The notes beneath the pieces were generated by a model. That model was not told the origin of the DNA. It searched no databases and saw only the letters and a list, made by a program, of their open reading frames with translations. A stretch of DNA of 64,000 nucleotides from Haematobia irritans. Taxonomy: Eukaryota > Arthropoda > Insecta > Diptera > Muscidae. How positions within the stretch are numbered: the stretch's first letter is position 1; each line of letters begins with the position of its first letter. The stretch is taken from contig NC_134401.1 in the NCBI RefSeq assembly GCF_050003625.1, positions 95,582,852 through 95,646,851 on the forward strand. The letters run 5' to 3'. The translations under genes were made by a program, and so were the position numbers. Below, in pieces: positions 61,601 to 64,000 of this stretch.

Positions 61601-64000
61601 GCATATTTAAGGAGATATGGCCAAAAGAAGTTTTTCATATAAAAATTAATTTTTTTTTTAGGTTTTGGGTGGATTTTTGAATTTTTTGAGGGTGGCCACG
61701 AATTATCGTCCTTTTCGCTCTAGGACGCATATTTAAGGAGATATGGCCAAAAGAAGTTTTTCATATAAAAATTTCAATTTTTTTAGGATTTGGGTGGATT
61801 TTTCAATTTTTGGATGGTGGTCACGAATTATCGTCCTTTTCGCTCTAGGACGCATATTTAAGGAGATATGGCCAAAAGAAGTTTTTCATATAAAAATTAA
61901 TTTTTTTTTAGGTTTTGGGTGGATTTTTGAATATTTTGAGGGTGGTCACGAATTATCGTCCTTTTCGCTCTAAGACGCATATTTAAGGAGATATGGCCAA
62001 AAGAAGTTTTTCATATAAAAATTTCAATTTTTTTAGGTTTTGGGTGGATTTTTGAATATTTTGAGGGTGGTCACGAATTATCGTCCTTTTCGCTCTAGGA
62101 CGCATATTTAAGGAGATATGGCCAAAAGAAGTTTTTCATATAAAAATTTCAATTTTTTTAGGTTTTGGGTGGATTTTTGAATTTTTTGAGGGTGGTCACG
62201 AATTATCGTCCTTTTCGCTGTAGGACGCATATTTAAGGAGATATGGCCAAAAGAAGTTTTTCATATAAAAATTTCAATTTTTTTAGGTTTTGGGTGGATT
62301 TTTCAATTTTTTGATGGTGGTCACGAATTATCGTCCTTTTCGCTGTAGGTCGCATATTTAAGGAGATATGGCCAAAAGAAGTTTTTCATATAAAAATTTC
62401 ATTTTTTTTTAGGTTTTGGGTGGATTTTTCAATTTTTTGATGGTGGTCACGAATTATCGTCCTTTTCGCTCTAGGACGCATATTTAAGGAGATATGGCCA
62501 AAAGAAGTTTTTCATATAAAAATTTCAATTTTTTTAGGTTTTGGGTGGATTTTTGAATTTTTTGAGGGTGGTCACGAATTATCGTCCTTTTTGCTCTAGG
62601 ACGCTTAGTTTAGGAGATATGGCCAAAATAAGTTTTTCATATAAAAATTTCAATTTTTTTAGGTTATGGGTGGATTTTTCAATTTTTTGATGGTGGTCAC
62701 GAATTATCGTCCTTTTCGCTCTAGGACGCATATTTAAGGAGATATGGCCAAAAGAAGTTTTTCATATAAAAATTAATTTTTTTTTAGGTTTTGGGTGGAT
62801 TTTTGAATTTTTTGAGGGTGGCCACGAATTATCGTCCTTTTCGCTCTAGGACGCATATTTAAGGAGATATGGCCAAAAGAAGTTTTTCATATAAAAATTT
62901 CAATTTTTTTAGGATTTGGGTGGATTTTTCAATTTTTTGATGGTGGTCACGAATTATCGTCCTTTTCGCTCTAGGACGCATATTTAAGGAGATATGGCCA
63001 AAAGAAGTTTTTCATATAAAAATTAAATTTTTTTAGGTTTTGGGTGGATTTTTGAATATTTTGAGGGTGGTCACGAATTATCGTCCTTTTCGCTCTAGGA
63101 CGCATATTTAAGGAGATATGGCCAAAAGAAGTTTTTCATATAAAAATTTCAATTTTTTAGGTTTTGGGTGGATTTTTGAATATTTTGAGGGTGGTCACGA
63201 ATTATCGTCCTTTTCGCTCTAGGACGCATATTTAAGGAGATATGGCCAAAAGAAGTTTTTCATATAAAAATTTCAATTTTTTTAGGTTTTGGGTGGATTT
63301 TTGAATTTTTTGAGGGTGGTCACGAATTATCGTCCTTTTCGCTGTAGGACGCATATTTAAGGAGATATGGCCAAAAGAAGTTTTTCATATAAAAATTTCA
63401 ATTTTTTTAGGTTTTGGGTGGATTTTACAATTTTTTGATGGTGGTCACGAATTATCGTCCTTTTCGCTCTAGGACGCATATTTAAAGAGATATGGTCAAA
63501 AGAAGTTTTTCATATAAAAATTTCAATTTTTTTAGGTTTTTGGGTGGATTTGGTTTTGGGTGGATTTTTCAATTTTTTGAGGGTGGTCACGAATTATCGT
63601 CCTTTTCGCTCTAGGACGCATATTTAAGGAGATATGGCCAAAAGAAGTTTTTCATATAAAAATTTCAATTTTTTTAGGTTTTGGGTGGATTTTTGAATTT
63701 TTTGAGGATGGTCACGAATTATCGTCCTTTTCGCTGTAGGACGCATATTTAAGGAGATATGGCCAAAATAAGTTTTTCATATAAAAATTTCAATTTTTTT
63801 AGGTTTTGGGTGGATTTTTGAATTTTTTGAGGATGGTCACGAATTATCGTCCTTTTCGCTCTGGGACGCATATTTAAGGAGATATGGCCAAAAGAAGTTT
63901 TTCATATAAAAATTTCATTTTTTTTTAGGTTTTGGGTGGATTTTTCAATTTTTTGATGGTGGTCACGAATTATCGTCCTTTTCGCTCTAGGACGCATATT
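58684..64000 (+). repeat. Tandem duplication of about 9.6 kb, copy 2 (cut by window end)
   Basis: This copy matches copy 1 up to the last base of the window (equivalent to about 53894), so it continues to the right. It has four extra monomers (500 bp) between about 59150 and 59700 relative to copy 1. Other differences are few: GGCC versus GGTC near 60497, AGGATGTGGG versus AGAATGTGGG near 60668, GCGCTATA versus GCGCTCTA near 60723, GTTTTGGAG near 61482, and one monomer near 61640 of a different variant type. Confidence 0.9.

Larger units (their letters stand above)
1..64000 (+). repeat. Satellite DNA array, 125-bp monomer, head to tail, whole window
   Basis: One repeat fills the window. The start of the box (TTTTCGCTCT) falls at 1, 126, 251, 376 and 502, and still recurs at 63979, so the spacing is 125 bp with +/-1 bp changes in T-runs. 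This gives roughly 511 monomers. All copies lie in the same orientation and I found no inverted copy. No unique DNA, transposon or gene interrupts the array. The period is 2 mod 3, so the reading frame changes every monomer, and stop codons close every frame within a few monomers. Tandem satellites of this kind are typical of eukaryotic centromeric or other constitutive heterochromatin; the exact location is inference. I do not recognise the family name. Array edges are outside the window. Confidence 0.98.

Noticed and set aside
1..64000. CRISPR array
   Set aside because: Repeats abut directly with no unique spacers, the unit is 125 bp, and there are no cas genes.
1..64000. Telomeric or telomere-like repeat (TTTTTTTAGGTTTTGGG)
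   Set aside because: The motif only loosely resembles TTTAGGG, occurs once per 125 bp, and never forms a short tandem telomere run.
49078..64000. The 9.6-kb duplication as a pure assembly error
   Set aside because: The copies differ by a 500-bp indel, a monomer-type switch and several point changes, which a simple assembly duplication would not produce. Read-level confirmation would still be decisive.

Overview
The whole 64 kb is one uninterrupted head-to-tail satellite DNA array. A monomer of about 125 bp recurs roughly 511 times from the first base to the last, always in the same orientation. The window starts and ends inside the array, so neither edge is visible. I found no gene, RNA gene, transposon, CRISPR array or unique sequence. 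A typical monomer (positions 1-125) has 33% G+C by my count. It is strongly strand-asymmetric: about 41% T, 26% A, 22% G and 11% C on the + strand. This organisation points to nuclear heterochromatin of a eukaryote (centromeric, pericentromeric, knob or subtelomeric). A plant is plausible, but I do not recognise the family and the sequence alone does not name the organism.

Each monomer has a GC-richer box containing a dyad (CGTCCT, 9-nt loop, AGGACG), then GGAGATATGGCCAAAA, then a long stretch of A/T tracts spaced about 10 bp apart, then a G-rich GAGGGTGGTCACGAATTAT segment leading into the next box. Monomers fall into recurrent variants. The box is followed by GCATATTTAAGG (with AAAAGAAG, 'A-type') or GCTTAGTTTAGG (usually with AAAATAAG, 'B-type'). 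The body has GGTTTTGGG with TTGAATTTTTTGAGGG, TTGAATATTTTGAGGG, or GGATTTGGG with TTCAATTTTTTGATGG. The box reads CGCTCT, TGCTCT, CGCTGT or GCGCTATA.

Layout: 1-1934 mixed monomers; 1935-5434 a tandem duplication of 1,750 bp; 5435-16589 a mosaic with a few broken monomers and a diverged repeat at about 4.14 kb spacing; 16590-17988 a 699-bp tandem duplication carrying a 74-bp truncated monomer; 17989-21379 mosaic with a 626-bp repeat; 21380-24660 a 1,641-bp tandem duplication; 24661-26439 mosaic; 26440-30061 an 1,811-bp tandem duplication built around a chimeric 185-bp repeat, with a rearranged third copy at 31.3-32.6 kb and an unrearranged relative at 32.8-33.6 kb; 38050-41300 a 1,626-bp tandem duplication; 41301-49077 mosaic; 49078 to the window end a tandem duplication of about 9.6 kb whose second copy runs off the right edge. 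Inside that last block, 55.5-58.7 kb is a local four-monomer (500 bp) higher-order repeat.

The interest lies in the array's evolution and possible chromatin role: nested recent duplications from one to about 77 monomers, shared private mutations that let events be ordered, candidate gene conversion, CpG-type transitions, and a conserved dyad beside phased A/T tracts. Duplication boundaries are approximate (about +/-100 bp) because neighbouring monomers are so alike. Identities were judged by eye.
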